Assembly (NCBI GenBank): GCA_003170295.1
Contig: PNAJ01000059.1
Coordinates: 1-64,000, forward strand
Direction: 5' to 3'
Length of the DNA stretch: 64,000 nucleotides
Source of the DNA: Bryobacterales bacterium
Lineage (GTDB): Bacteria > Acidobacteriota > Terriglobia > Bryobacterales > Bryobacteraceae
Position numbers and translations under genes: made by a program. This document shows positions 17,889 through 25,984 of the stretch, piece after piece; position 1 is the stretch's first letter; each line of letters opens with the position of its first letter. The notes under the pieces were generated by a model. The model did no database searches. It was not told where the DNA came from and worked only from the letters and a program-made list of their open reading frames with translations.

Positions 17889-20800
17889 ATGAAGTTTAGG
17901 GTCCCTTTCATTCTTTCGATGATCGCGTTGTCGTCGGTCTCGGCGTTCGCACAGACGGCGGGCGCTGGAACGATCACTGGCACATTGACGGATCAAAGCG
18001 GCGCGGCCGTGCCGGGTGCGACGGTGGTGGTTCGCAATACCGACACAGGCATCGACCGCGCGACCACCTCGAACGATGCGGGCATTTACATCGCAACATT
18101 CCTGCAGCCGGGCCGCTACCAGGTTTCCGTCTCAAAAGCCGGATTTGCAAAACTGCTCCGGAAGGACCTGACGGTGCAAGTCGGGCAGACGGTTTCGATT
18201 GACTTCTCGATGCCGATTCAGACTACGCAGGAGCAGGTCACGGTCACGGCGCAGGAGTCTCTCATCGACCCGGAGAAAACGGAAGCATCGCAAGTGGTGA
18301 GCCAGACGCTGATCGAGAATCTGCCGATCATCGGACGGCGCTGGGACAACTTTGTGCTGCTGACGCCCGGTGTGACGACCGATGGAGGGCTGGTGTCGTA
18401 TCGCGGGATATCGGGTCTGTACAACAACAACTCGGTGGATGGCGCGAACAACAATCAGGCGTTCTTTTCGGAGGCGCGCGGGCGCTCGACGGTGCCGTAC
18501 ACTTATAGTCTCGATTCGCTGGGGGAGTTTCAGGTCAGCGCGAGCAATTACAGCTCGGAGTTCGGACAAGCCGCGGGCGGGGTGGTCAATGCGGTCACCA
18601 AATCGGGTACCAACGCTTATCATGGCGACCTGTTTTACTACCTGCGGTATCCAACGCTCAATGCGCTCGACTCGTACAACAAATCGCAGGGGATCTATAC
18701 CCAATCGATCCATCAGTTCCAGCAATTCGGTGGCAGCGGAGGCGGACCGATCATCAAGGACAAGCTGTTCTTCTTCCTGACGTACGATGGGTCGCGCAAA
18801 GTATTTCCTATTGTCTACACATCCAGTTCCGCAGGGGCGCTTCCGCTTGCGTGCCCTGCGGCGGTGGGCGCATCGCTTTGCAGCGCCGCCAACGGTTACG
18901 TGAAATCGCTCATCGGCGGCTATCCGCGCACAGGCATCAACGATCTGGCGTTCGGCAAGCTGGATTATCAGTTCAACGCCTCCAACCACATCAGCAGCAG
19001 CTTCGATTTCGTCGATTTTCACGCGCCCAACGCCTACAATACGAGCGCGAGCGTCGCCAATAATTCCGTGACCGCGAACGGCCCTGCCGTTACGCACGAG
19101 CGATATTTCGTCACCAACTGGGATTCGACGCTGAAGCCGACGCTGGTCAACAATTTTCGTTTCCAGTGGGGTGTGGACAACGAAATCATCGGTGCCAACG
19201 GCGCCGGTCCCAACGTCAGCATCGCCAGCGTGACCGCTTATGGTTTGCCAAATGCGTTACCTCGTCCTGCGTTTCCCGATGAGCATCGTCTGCAGTTCGC
19301 CGATACCGTTTCCTGGTCGAAGGGCAAACATCAAATCAAGGCTGGCGTGGACGTAAATGCGATTCACGAGCTGCTGATTAACCTATTCCAGGGCGGCGGC
19401 GTTTATAGCTACAGCGGTTCCGCGGCGGCAGCGTTTTCCAACTGGGCGTTGGATGTGACCGGTACCAATCAGGGCGACGGCCTGACTGGGAGGCACTACA
19501 GTGGGTTCACGCAGGTGACCGATCCCATCACCGGTGTCGGCAAAGACGATTTCTACAATAACGATTTCGCCGCATTCATCGAGGATAGCTGGAAGGCGCG
19601 GCCTAACCTGACTATCAATCTGGGCTTGCGTTACGATTTACAGAATGTCCCGCAACCCAACAAGCCCAATACGCTGACGCCGCTGACGACGCTCTACACC
19701 ACGACCCTGAATATCGACAAGAACAACTTCGGTCCTCGCATCGGCGTTGCCTGGGCGCCCACGAAGACGACGGCCGTTCGAGCTGGATACGGCATCTTCT
19801 ACGGCAAGACGTCGAACAGCACGTTCTATGCCCTCCGCGTTGAAAACGGAGTGTATCAGCAGACGTTCGTTTGCGTTCCTACAAGCTGCCCTTCGCTGAC
19901 CTTCCCGAACCTGATCTTTACGCCGCCTGGAGCGACTCCGCAGGCTCCGTTCGCGGGCGCTCTCACGCCGCACGTGACCACATTCACGCCGCCTGCCGGT
20001 ACTCAGCTCGCGCACGGATTGGTTCCGGATTTCGTGAATCCTCTGGTGCACGAAGGGGAACTCACGATCGAGCAGCAACTGCGCGGCAACATGAGCGTCT
20101 CGCTGGGGTACCTGTTCGCCCGCGGCCTGCACCTCCCAGTCTTCATCGATGCGAATATCGCACCTTCGACGACCACGCATACTTACGATATTCTTAGCGC
20201 CCCCTCCGCGGGCACCGTGGCTCAAACCATTGCGGTGCCCTTTTACACGACGCGCTTGAACCCGGCCACTGGCGTCATCCTTAATGGCTATAGCATCGCG
20301 AACTCCTGGTACAACGGTCTGGTCGCTACCCTGCGCCACCCGATGAGCCACGGATTCGAGGCGCTGATCAACTATACCTGGAGCAAGTCGATTGACGATG
20401 GCGCGGTTTCCGGCGCCAACGGAACCTTCTTCGGCACCGACCCGCCGCTCGATCCTTACAATCAGAAACAGGAGAATTCCCTCTCCGATCTGAATCAGAA
20501 GCAGCGCTTCGTGGGAAGTCTCGTCTACAATCCGCACTTCAAGGCTTCCGGCGTTGCCAATCAAATCGCGAATGGCTGGTTCCTGTCGACCATCATCACG
20601 GCTTCGACCGGCCAACCGGTGTTCGCGACCATCAGCGGATTCCCCAGCGGAGGCGTCGACTCCGGCGTGACTGGCGGCGAAATCACGAATACGGGAGGAA
20701 CCACCGGCGGACGTCCTCCGCAGGTTGGCCGTAACGTCTTCACCCAGCCCGGCCTTACCAACGTCGACTTCCGCATCATGCGGCAATTCACGTTCCGCGA

Positions 20801-21047
20801 GCGGTTCCATCTGCAGGCTCTGGGTGAGGCGTTCAATATCTTTAACCACACGAACATCAGTTCCGTGAACGGGACGGCGTTCAACTACGCAGCCGCCGGC
20901 TCGGCCACTTGTCCCACCGCGCTCGCGGCCGGCGCCACTGGATGCATTATCCCCAACGCTGCGTTCCTGGCTCCCTTCGGGTCGACCTCCACCAACGGCC
21001 TCTACGGCGCTCGCCAGTTGCAGATGTCGCTAAAGCTTACGTTCTGA
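17889..21047 (+). CDS. Oar-like TonB-dependent receptor, second copy type
   Basis: 1052 residues with signal peptide MKFRVPFILSMIALSSVSAFA, a carboxypeptidase-regulatory-like domain (GTITGTLTDQSGAAVPGATV ... GRYQVSVSKAGF), a plug region (RRWDNFVLLTPGVTTDGG, SLGEFQVSASNYSSEFGQAAGGVVNAVTKSGTN split over residues 215-245) and a barrel ending QMSLKLTF. It is about 300 residues shorter than its neighbour at 13404 and differs widely in the barrel, so the two are not a recent duplication. Likely an outer-membrane uptake channel driven by TonB; ligand unknown. No enzyme or SusD-like partner is adjacent to hint at substrate. Confidence 0.92.
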   Translation: MKFRVPFILSMIALSSVSAFAQTAGAGTITGTLTDQSGAAVPGATVVVRNTDTGIDRATTSNDAGIYIATFLQPGRYQVSVSKAGFAKLLRKDLTVQVGQTVSIDFSMPIQTTQEQVTVTAQESLIDPEKTEASQVVSQTLIENLPIIGRRWDNFVLLTPGVTTDGGLVSYRGISGLYNNNSVDGANNNQAFFSEARGRSTVPYTYSLDSLGEFQVSASNYSSEFGQAAGGVVNAVTKSGTNAYHGDLFYYLRYPTLNALDSYNKSQGIYTQSIHQFQQFGGSGGGPIIKDKLFFFLTYDGSRKVFPIVYTSSSAGALPLACPAAVGASLCSAANGYVKSLIGGYPRTGINDLAFGKLDYQFNASNHISSSFDFVDFHAPNAYNTSASVANNSVTANGPAVTHERYFVTNWDSTLKPTLVNNFRFQWGVDNEIIGANGAGPNVSIASVTAYGLPNALPRPAFPDEHRLQFADTVSWSKGKHQIKAGVDVNAIHELLINLFQGGGVYSYSGSAAAAFSNWALDVTGTNQGDGLTGRHYSGFTQVTDPITGVGKDDFYNNDFAAFIEDSWKARPNLTINLGLRYDLQNVPQPNKPNTLTPLTTLYTTTLNIDKNNFGPRIGVAWAPTKTTAVRAGYGIFYGKTSNSTFYALRVENGVYQQTFVCVPTSCPSLTFPNLIFTPPGATPQAPFAGALTPHVTTFTPPAGTQLAHGLVPDFVNPLVHEGELTIEQQLRGNMSVSLGYLFARGLHLPVFIDANIAPSTTTHTYDILSAPSAGTVAQTIAVPFYTTRLNPATGVILNGYSIANSWYNGLVATLRHPMSHGFEALINYTWSKSIDDGAVSGANGTFFGTDPPLDPYNQKQENSLSDLNQKQRFVGSLVYNPHFKASGVANQIANGWFLSTIITASTGQPVFATISGFPSGGVDSGVTGGEITNTGGTTGGRPPQVGRNVFTQPGLTNVDFRIMRQFTFRERFHLQALGEAFNIFNHTNISSVNGTAFNYAAAGSATCPTALAAGATGCIIPNAAFLAPFGSTSTNGLYGARQLQMSLKLTF

Positions 21048-21062
21048 TTGATTTAGACAGCC

Positions 21063-21093
21063 GCCGGTATGGTAGTATGGTGCCGGTATGGTA
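21063..21093 (+). promoter_or_regulatory. Direct repeats over the vapB start, operator candidate
   Basis: GCCGGTATGGTA occurs at 21063-21074 and again at 21082-21093, and GTATGGT occurs three times (21067, 21075, 21086). The last copy includes the antitoxin start codon. Short direct repeats at this place fit binding of a ribbon-helix-helix antitoxin. Confidence 0.45.
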
Positions 21094-21369
21094 AAGGTCA
21101 CTTTTACGCTCGATGAAAAAACCGTGGCCAAGCTCGACGAGGCGTCCCGGCAGCTCGTTAAACCGAAAAGCGAAGTAGTACGGGAAGCGGTGCAGGATTA
21201 TCACGCCCGTATGGGCCGCTTAAGTGAACAGGAGCGGCAAAGGATCCTGCGCGTTCTGGATGAACTGGCGCCTTTGGTTCCTAATCGCACACGCGCTGAT
21301 GTGAATCGCGAACTCCGGGCAATTCGACTCGCACGGCGGGCGGGCGGGCGACGCACCCGTGTCGAGTAA
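21088..21369 (+). CDS. Ribbon-helix-helix antitoxin (VapB-like, CopG fold)
   Basis: 93 residues. The first 45 are a ribbon-helix-helix: VKVTFTLDEKTVAKLDEASRQL then KPKSEVVREAVQDYHAR. The rest is basic and would wrap the toxin. It stands 6 bp upstream of a PIN-domain gene, making a VapBC-type pair. The start codon lies inside a run of direct repeats that could be its own operator. Confidence 0.88.
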   Translation: MVKVTFTLDEKTVAKLDEASRQLVKPKSEVVREAVQDYHARMGRLSEQERQRILRVLDELAPLVPNRTRADVNRELRAIRLARRAGGRRTRVE

Positions 21370-21375
21370 TGGCCA

Positions 21376-21750
21376 TTGATCTTTCTCGATACATCAGTCC
21401 TGGTTGAGAGTCTTACCGGTAGCCAGCCGTTGCTGGATTCTTTCCGGGCTATGATCAGGCGGAACGAACGATTGGTTCTCTCATCGGTTGTGCTCTATGA
21501 GTGGCTGCGTGGACCGCGTTTCCCCGAGGAACTCGATCTTCAGAGGGGCGCATTTTCGACGGAGTCCATCGTCACATTCACTGCGGAAGACGCTACTATT
21601 ACCGGACATCTCTATCGATCGGTGCGTCGTGCGCGCGGCCGCGAAATCGACCTCATGATCGCCGCGTGCGCGATCCGCCACGATGCGGAGTTGTGGACGC
21701 TGAACGTCCCGGATTTCAAAGATATTCCCGGCTTGCGGCTGCTACGCTAA
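21376..21750 (+). CDS. PIN-domain ribonuclease toxin (VapC-like)
   Basis: 124 residues starting at a TTG codon, MIFLDTSVLVESLTG. PIN-domain acidic residues are seen at Asp5 (LDTSV), in the YEWLRGP helix, in REIDLMIAACA and in TLNVPDFKDI. VapC toxins cleave tRNA or rRNA. An ATG at 21369 is in another frame and would not give this protein, so TTG is the start. The 3' end overlaps the last 9 bp of the convergent RNase E/G gene. Confidence 0.88.
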   Translation: MIFLDTSVLVESLTGSQPLLDSFRAMIRRNERLVLSSVVLYEWLRGPRFPEELDLQRGAFSTESIVTFTAEDATITGHLYRSVRRARGREIDLMIAACAIRHDAELWTLNVPDFKDIPGLRLLR

Positions 21751-24438
21751 ATCGAACTTTTCGTGATGCAGCAGCGGATCGCTCTTCACTAGCACCGGTC
21801 TCCGCAGAATCTCTTCCAACTCTTCCAGGAATTTATTCTGCTGCGACTTCAGTACCTTCGCGACATCGGGATGAACCCGCAGCATCACATCTTTACTGTC
21901 GACGCTGCGCGCCATCTTTCGCGCCTCGGTGAGAATCTCGCTCACCACTGTCTGCACGCTCTTGATGTAGCCGGCGCCTTCGCAATGCGGGCACGGCGAA
22001 CAGAGCGTCCGCTCCAGCGATTGCTTGACGCGCTTGCGGGTAATGGCGACCAGACCGAAATCGTTAAACTGAAGGATTTTGTAGGGAGCCCGATCGGCGC
22101 GCATCGCTTCTTCCAGCGCCTGCATCACCTTTTGGCGATTCTTCCGCTCGTCCATATCGATGAAGTCGATCACGATGATACCGCCCAGGTCGCGCAGCCT
22201 CATCTGGCGGACGATTTCCTTGATCGCCTCGGTGTTCGTCTTAACGATGGTGTCTTCCAGGCGATTCGACTTGCCGACGTACTTGCCGGTGTTGACGTCA
22301 ATCGCCACCAGCGCCTCGGTCTGATTGATCACGATGTAGCCGCCGGATTTTAACCACACTTTGGGGCGCAGTGCCTTCTCCAACTCCGCCGTCACACCGA
22401 AGGCGTCGAAAATGGGAGCGTCGCGCGTATACAGTTTCACTTTCGGAACCAGCGCGGGCTGGAAGCGCTCCACGAATCGCAGCACGCTTTCGTAGTGTTC
22501 TTCGTTGTCGATCCAGATCGCTTTAAAGCTGTCGGCCAACTGGTCGCGCAGGATTCGCTGCACGATATCGAGATCGTGATGCAGCATCATCGGCGCGGGA
22601 CGCTTGTCGGCCCGGGTGCGGATGTCCTGCCACAGGTTATAGAGGAACTGCATATCGCCCGCGATATCCTCTTCACTGCGCCCTTCCGCTGCCGTGCGCG
22701 TGATAAAGCCGCCCACCGGACCAGGACGTTTGGCTTGCAGGATGCGCTTCAACCGCAGCCGCTCTTCATCGCTGCCGATTTTCCTCGACACGCCCATGTG
22801 TTCCAGAGTCGGCATGTACACCACATAACGCCCTGGCAGCGCGATGTGCGAGGTAATGCGCGCGCCCTTTTGGCCCAGCGGCTCCTTGGCGATCTGGACA
22901 ATGATCTCCTGCCCTTCCTTGAGCAGATCGCTGATCGAAGGCTGCCCCTGCGTGGGTCTTGAAACCACTTGCTGCTGCGGACGGCTGTTCTCCGGCCGGC
23001 TGTTCTCCAGCCTGCTGGCCTCAGGACGAACGGGCTCTGGAGCGCTCTGCTCGGGGCGATTCTGTTCCGGCCGCGGCGCATCTTGACCGAGTCCTTGCCC
23101 GGGACCACCAGGACCAGCCGGTCCTCCGCGCCGGCGCCGGTTGCGGCGCGATGCGCGATGCGGATAGCGGCCACTCCGCTCCCGGACTGACGCCGTGCCG
23201 CTCTCGGGCCCGGAGGCCGATTCACCGGTCTTCTCCTCGCCAGACGCCTCTTCGCTACTCTCCTCGCCCTGATCCAGGATCGCGTCGATTCCTTCAATGT
23301 CGCCGAGAATCATCGCCTGAATGTCGCGATCCTCTTCATCGTCAAGCATCGGTGCGATGGCCGGTCCGCCCTCATTGTCTTCGGCTGCTTCCTGTGCTTC
23401 TTCCTCCGTCGTAGAGATCTCGTGCTCGTTCGTCGAATGCGCTGCGATGTACTCTACAGGCAGTGGCGGCGGAGCAACCTCGGCCACAGGCTCTGGAATC
23501 TCCGGTGCCTCGGGCAAAGCTACTTCATGCACGGGAGCATCCGGCAGAGCGTTCTCGGCGGGATAGTGAATGGGTTCGTCGAATTCTTCTTCCAGTTCGA
23601 CTGCTTCCGTTGCGATCGGGATAGAAGCTTGGGCGGCCGGCGGGGCTTCCCGATACTTCTTGAGCGATTCACCTGGCAGAATCAGCGGTGTGAGCTCTTG
23701 CGCCGTCTGTTGAGGTGTGGTCTCTTCGGGCTCCGCCTCTATTTCGCGCTCGATACGACCCGACGGCGGACGCACCACGGATGGAGGACCGTACGGCCTT
23801 TGCTCTCCGCCCGCGGGGGCGTACTTCGCGTCGGGAAAACCGCGACCGTCATTTCTGCCGCGGCGCGAGCGGCGTCCACGACGGTCACCGCGATCGTTGG
23901 ATCGCGATTCCGGCGGCGCTATGGCTCCCGCCGATGAAGGCGACGATGAAGGCGAGGAAGATACGGCAGCGGCTTCGGAGGCTGCGGCATCGCCCGATTC
24001 CACGACGGACGGCGTGGACGCCGAAGGTTGCACTGCCGGAGGAGGACCCTGCGGAGGGCGTCTTTCTCTATCGCGAGCGTCTCTATCGCGAGCGTCTCTA
24101 TCGCGAGCGTCTCTATCTCGGCCGTCTCGCTCGCGCGGCTCGCGGTCGCGGGATTCCCGAGGCTCCCGCACCGGGCGCTCATCGCCCGTCACCTTGTCGA
24201 AGTCTTCGTGTTCTTCGAGGAAATCGGACACGTAAAGAAACGTGTCGCGCTCCAGGCCCACGTCCACGAACGCCGACTGCATCCCAGGCAGAACACGCGT
24301 AACGCGCCCCTTATGGATGCTGCCGGCGAGCGAATATTCATTGGCGCGCTGGAAATAAACTTCGCACAGCTGATCGTCTTCGATCAGCGCCACCTTGGTC
24401 TCGTGCCGATTGGCCGAGATCACCAATTCCTTGCTCAT
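21742..24438 (-). CDS. rng: Ribonuclease E/G with large disordered insertion in the S1 domain
   Basis: 898 residues, almost twice a normal RNase G. Residues 1-80 hold the RNase H-like start and the first half of the S1 domain (GSIHKGRVTRVLPGMQSAFVDVG). Residues 81 to about 500 are low-complexity: RDRDA repeats, then proline, glutamate and arginine-rich stretches. The family resumes at ISDLLKEGQEIIVQIAKEPL, followed by GGFITRTAAEG, the metal-binding AIDVNTG (Asp714) and VIDFIDMD, and a zinc-link CPHC near 816-819. The enzyme matures rRNA and starts mRNA decay. AGGAGGCC precedes the ATG at 24438. It follows rodA in the cell-shape cluster, as rng follows mreBCD in many proteobacteria. Confidence 0.92.
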   Translation of the reverse strand: MSKELVISANRHETKVALIEDDQLCEVYFQRANEYSLAGSIHKGRVTRVLPGMQSAFVDVGLERDTFLYVSDFLEEHEDFDKVTGDERPVREPRESRDREPRERDGRDRDARDRDARDRDARDRERRPPQGPPPAVQPSASTPSVVESGDAAASEAAAVSSSPSSSPSSAGAIAPPESRSNDRGDRRGRRSRRGRNDGRGFPDAKYAPAGGEQRPYGPPSVVRPPSGRIEREIEAEPEETTPQQTAQELTPLILPGESLKKYREAPPAAQASIPIATEAVELEEEFDEPIHYPAENALPDAPVHEVALPEAPEIPEPVAEVAPPPLPVEYIAAHSTNEHEISTTEEEAQEAAEDNEGGPAIAPMLDDEEDRDIQAMILGDIEGIDAILDQGEESSEEASGEEKTGESASGPESGTASVRERSGRYPHRASRRNRRRRGGPAGPGGPGQGLGQDAPRPEQNRPEQSAPEPVRPEASRLENSRPENSRPQQQVVSRPTQGQPSISDLLKEGQEIIVQIAKEPLGQKGARITSHIALPGRYVVYMPTLEHMGVSRKIGSDEERLRLKRILQAKRPGPVGGFITRTAAEGRSEEDIAGDMQFLYNLWQDIRTRADKRPAPMMLHHDLDIVQRILRDQLADSFKAIWIDNEEHYESVLRFVERFQPALVPKVKLYTRDAPIFDAFGVTAELEKALRPKVWLKSGGYIVINQTEALVAIDVNTGKYVGKSNRLEDTIVKTNTEAIKEIVRQMRLRDLGGIIVIDFIDMDERKNRQKVMQALEEAMRADRAPYKILQFNDFGLVAITRKRVKQSLERTLCSPCPHCEGAGYIKSVQTVVSEILTEARKMARSVDSKDVMLRVHPDVAKVLKSQQNKFLEELEEILRRPVLVKSDPLLHHEKFDLA
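24065..24124 (+). repeat. 15-bp tandem repeat inside the RNase E/G gene
   Basis: TCTCTATCGCGAGCG stands three times in tandem (24065-24109), with a fourth diverged copy to 24124. It encodes the RDRDA/RDARD charged repeat of the insertion on the minus strand. Such a run can change copy number by slippage without breaking frame. Confidence 0.8.
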
Positions 24439-24535
24439 ACAGGCCTCCTGCCTCGCGGTATTCCGCTTGGGCGATTGAGGACCTAAGCGCCTATCAGAGG
24501 CCGGACACGAGCGAAAGCGGTTCGGATCGGAAGGG

Positions 24536-24664
24536 CCGGTCAAACGACCGGAGTGGAGCCGTCCCTCATACACCCCGGCGATGAGAACATCGCCTGACCA
24601 GCAGCGGAGACCATTTCCCGGGAGGGCCAAATGGACGGGCGCCGCGGCGACCCGTCGCTCCCGG
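24536..24664 (-). promoter_or_regulatory. Hairpin-rich leader of the RNase E/G gene
   Basis: Three stem-loops lie between rodA and the RNase start. The first (24618-24664) pairs CCGGGAG with CTCCCGG outside and GACGGG with CCCGTC inside. The second (24577-24594) pairs GGCGATG with CATCGCC over a four-base loop. The third (24536-24551) pairs CCGGTC with GACCGG, also over four bases. The leader is about 230 nt. In E. coli the rne leader forms hairpins by which RNase E limits its own mRNA; the same is possible here. The first hairpin could instead end the rodA transcript, though no T-run follows. Confidence 0.5.
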
Positions 24665-24740
24665 AAAACAGCTCCAAAAAACTTGTTGTAACCGAAATCC
24701 GCTTCACGTACCCGCGCCGGCTTATTTGCGCCAGGCCCGG

Positions 24741-25832
24741 TTAACTCACAAACCGCCGGAGCCGAACGTTATTCACCAGCCCCAGCATTACAAATACCGA
24801 CATCGTAATGGATCCACCCGCACTCATCAGCGGCAACGGAATTCCCGTGAGGGGCATATCGCCCGCCACCATTCCCACGTTGACCAGCAAGTGGCATAAT
24901 AGCAGCGCCGCCACCCCCATACAAATATACATCCCGGCGCGGTCAGGCGCCGTTTGCGCGTTTTGCACGATCTGCATCAACAACAAAAAATAGAGCCCCA
25001 GCGCGACCACCACGCCCACAAATCCGTGTTCTTCCGCGAACCCCGAAAAGATCAGATCGTTGTGCGCCGCCGGGAGAAACCGCAGTTGTGTCTGCGTGCC
25101 TTTCGTCAGGCCCGCTCCCCAAATTCCTCCGTGACCAATCGCGATCTTGGATTGGATCACCTGATACCCCGCGCCCCGCGGGTCCAACGAGGGATCGCGA
25201 AACGTCAGAAACCGCGCCCGCTGATAATCTTTGATAAAATACCAGCCCACCGGCATTGCCAGCGCACAAACCAGCGCGATTGCTGCAATATACTGCCATC
25301 GTAAACCAGCCAGCAGGATCCCGGCCGCCAGAACCGACACGCATGTAACCGCCGTGCCAAGGTCCGGCTGGTAGTACACCAACGCTACCGGGACCGCGAC
25401 CAACCCTCCCAGTTTCAATAAGTCCCGAGGACTCACCTCGTCGCTCTTCAGCTCCGAGAGATACCTCGCCACCATCAATATTATCACCAATTTGACGAAT
25501 TCCGAGATCTGAAAACTCATCCCGAACACGTGAATCCAGCGGCGCGCATGGAATACCACGTTTCCCACCGCCACCGTAGCGATCAATCCGATCACCGACA
25601 GAGTGTACAGAATCGGCACCTGCCCCAGCAGCGTATGGTAGTCGACCGAGGTCGTGAGCCACATCAGCCCTAGCCCCACAAGAATGTATATGATCTGTTT
25701 CCACCAGGCGTTGCGCCACGGCGTGTCGCCATGCGTGGCCGAATAAATCTGCAACACTCCGAGCGTAGAGATGATGAGACTGATGATCAGAAGAGGCCAG
25801 TCGAGGTCGCGAAAACTGCGGTAGCGGGCCAA
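24741..25832 (-). CDS. rodA: Rod-shape peptidoglycan glycosyltransferase RodA (SEDS family)
   Basis: 363 residues with about ten membrane helices. SEDS signatures: RRWIHVFGMSFQISEFVKL, YYQPDLGTAVTCV (with the catalytic-type aspartate), GAGYQVIQSKIAIGHGGIWGAGL split across residues 225-250, LPAAHNDLIFSGFAEEHGFVG and GIPLPLMSAGGS. RodA polymerises lipid II for side-wall growth together with PBP2. Its partner mrdA lies just upstream on the same strand, with only a 90-bp palindromic repeat between them. Confidence 0.96.
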   Translation of the reverse strand: MARYRSFRDLDWPLLIISLIISTLGVLQIYSATHGDTPWRNAWWKQIIYILVGLGLMWLTTSVDYHTLLGQVPILYTLSVIGLIATVAVGNVVFHARRWIHVFGMSFQISEFVKLVIILMVARYLSELKSDEVSPRDLLKLGGLVAVPVALVYYQPDLGTAVTCVSVLAAGILLAGLRWQYIAAIALVCALAMPVGWYFIKDYQRARFLTFRDPSLDPRGAGYQVIQSKIAIGHGGIWGAGLTKGTQTQLRFLPAAHNDLIFSGFAEEHGFVGVVVALGLYFLLLMQIVQNAQTAPDRAGMYICMGVAALLLCHLLVNVGMVAGDMPLTGIPLPLMSAGGSITMSVFVMLGLVNNVRLRRFVS

Positions 25833-25877
25833 TGTGTCCTTATTCTACCAGGAGGCTGAAGGGAAGCTGATTTAGGG

Positions 25878-25967
25878 TGGCGCGAGCTTTAGCTTGCAGC
25901 GTCGGGCTTCAGCCGGCGTGTCGGGACATCGGCTAAAGCCGAGTGCTGCAAGCTGAAGCTCGCGCCA
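25878..25967. repeat. Palindromic intergenic repeat, family B copy 2
   Basis: Arms 25878-25900 and 25945-25967 match as inverted repeats at 22 of 23 positions and carry GGCGCGAGCTTTAGCTTGCA and its near complement. The arms and the inner GGGCTTCAGCCGGCG clearly match the unit at 5689-5788. It sits inside the mrdA-rodA operon. Confidence 0.85.
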
Positions 25968-25984
25968 GCAAGCGGACTTGAGTT

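Noticed and set aside
19638-20849. A 403-codon open frame on the minus strand opposite the second TonB receptor
   Set aside because: Antisense shadow of a GC-rich coding sequence with no domain.
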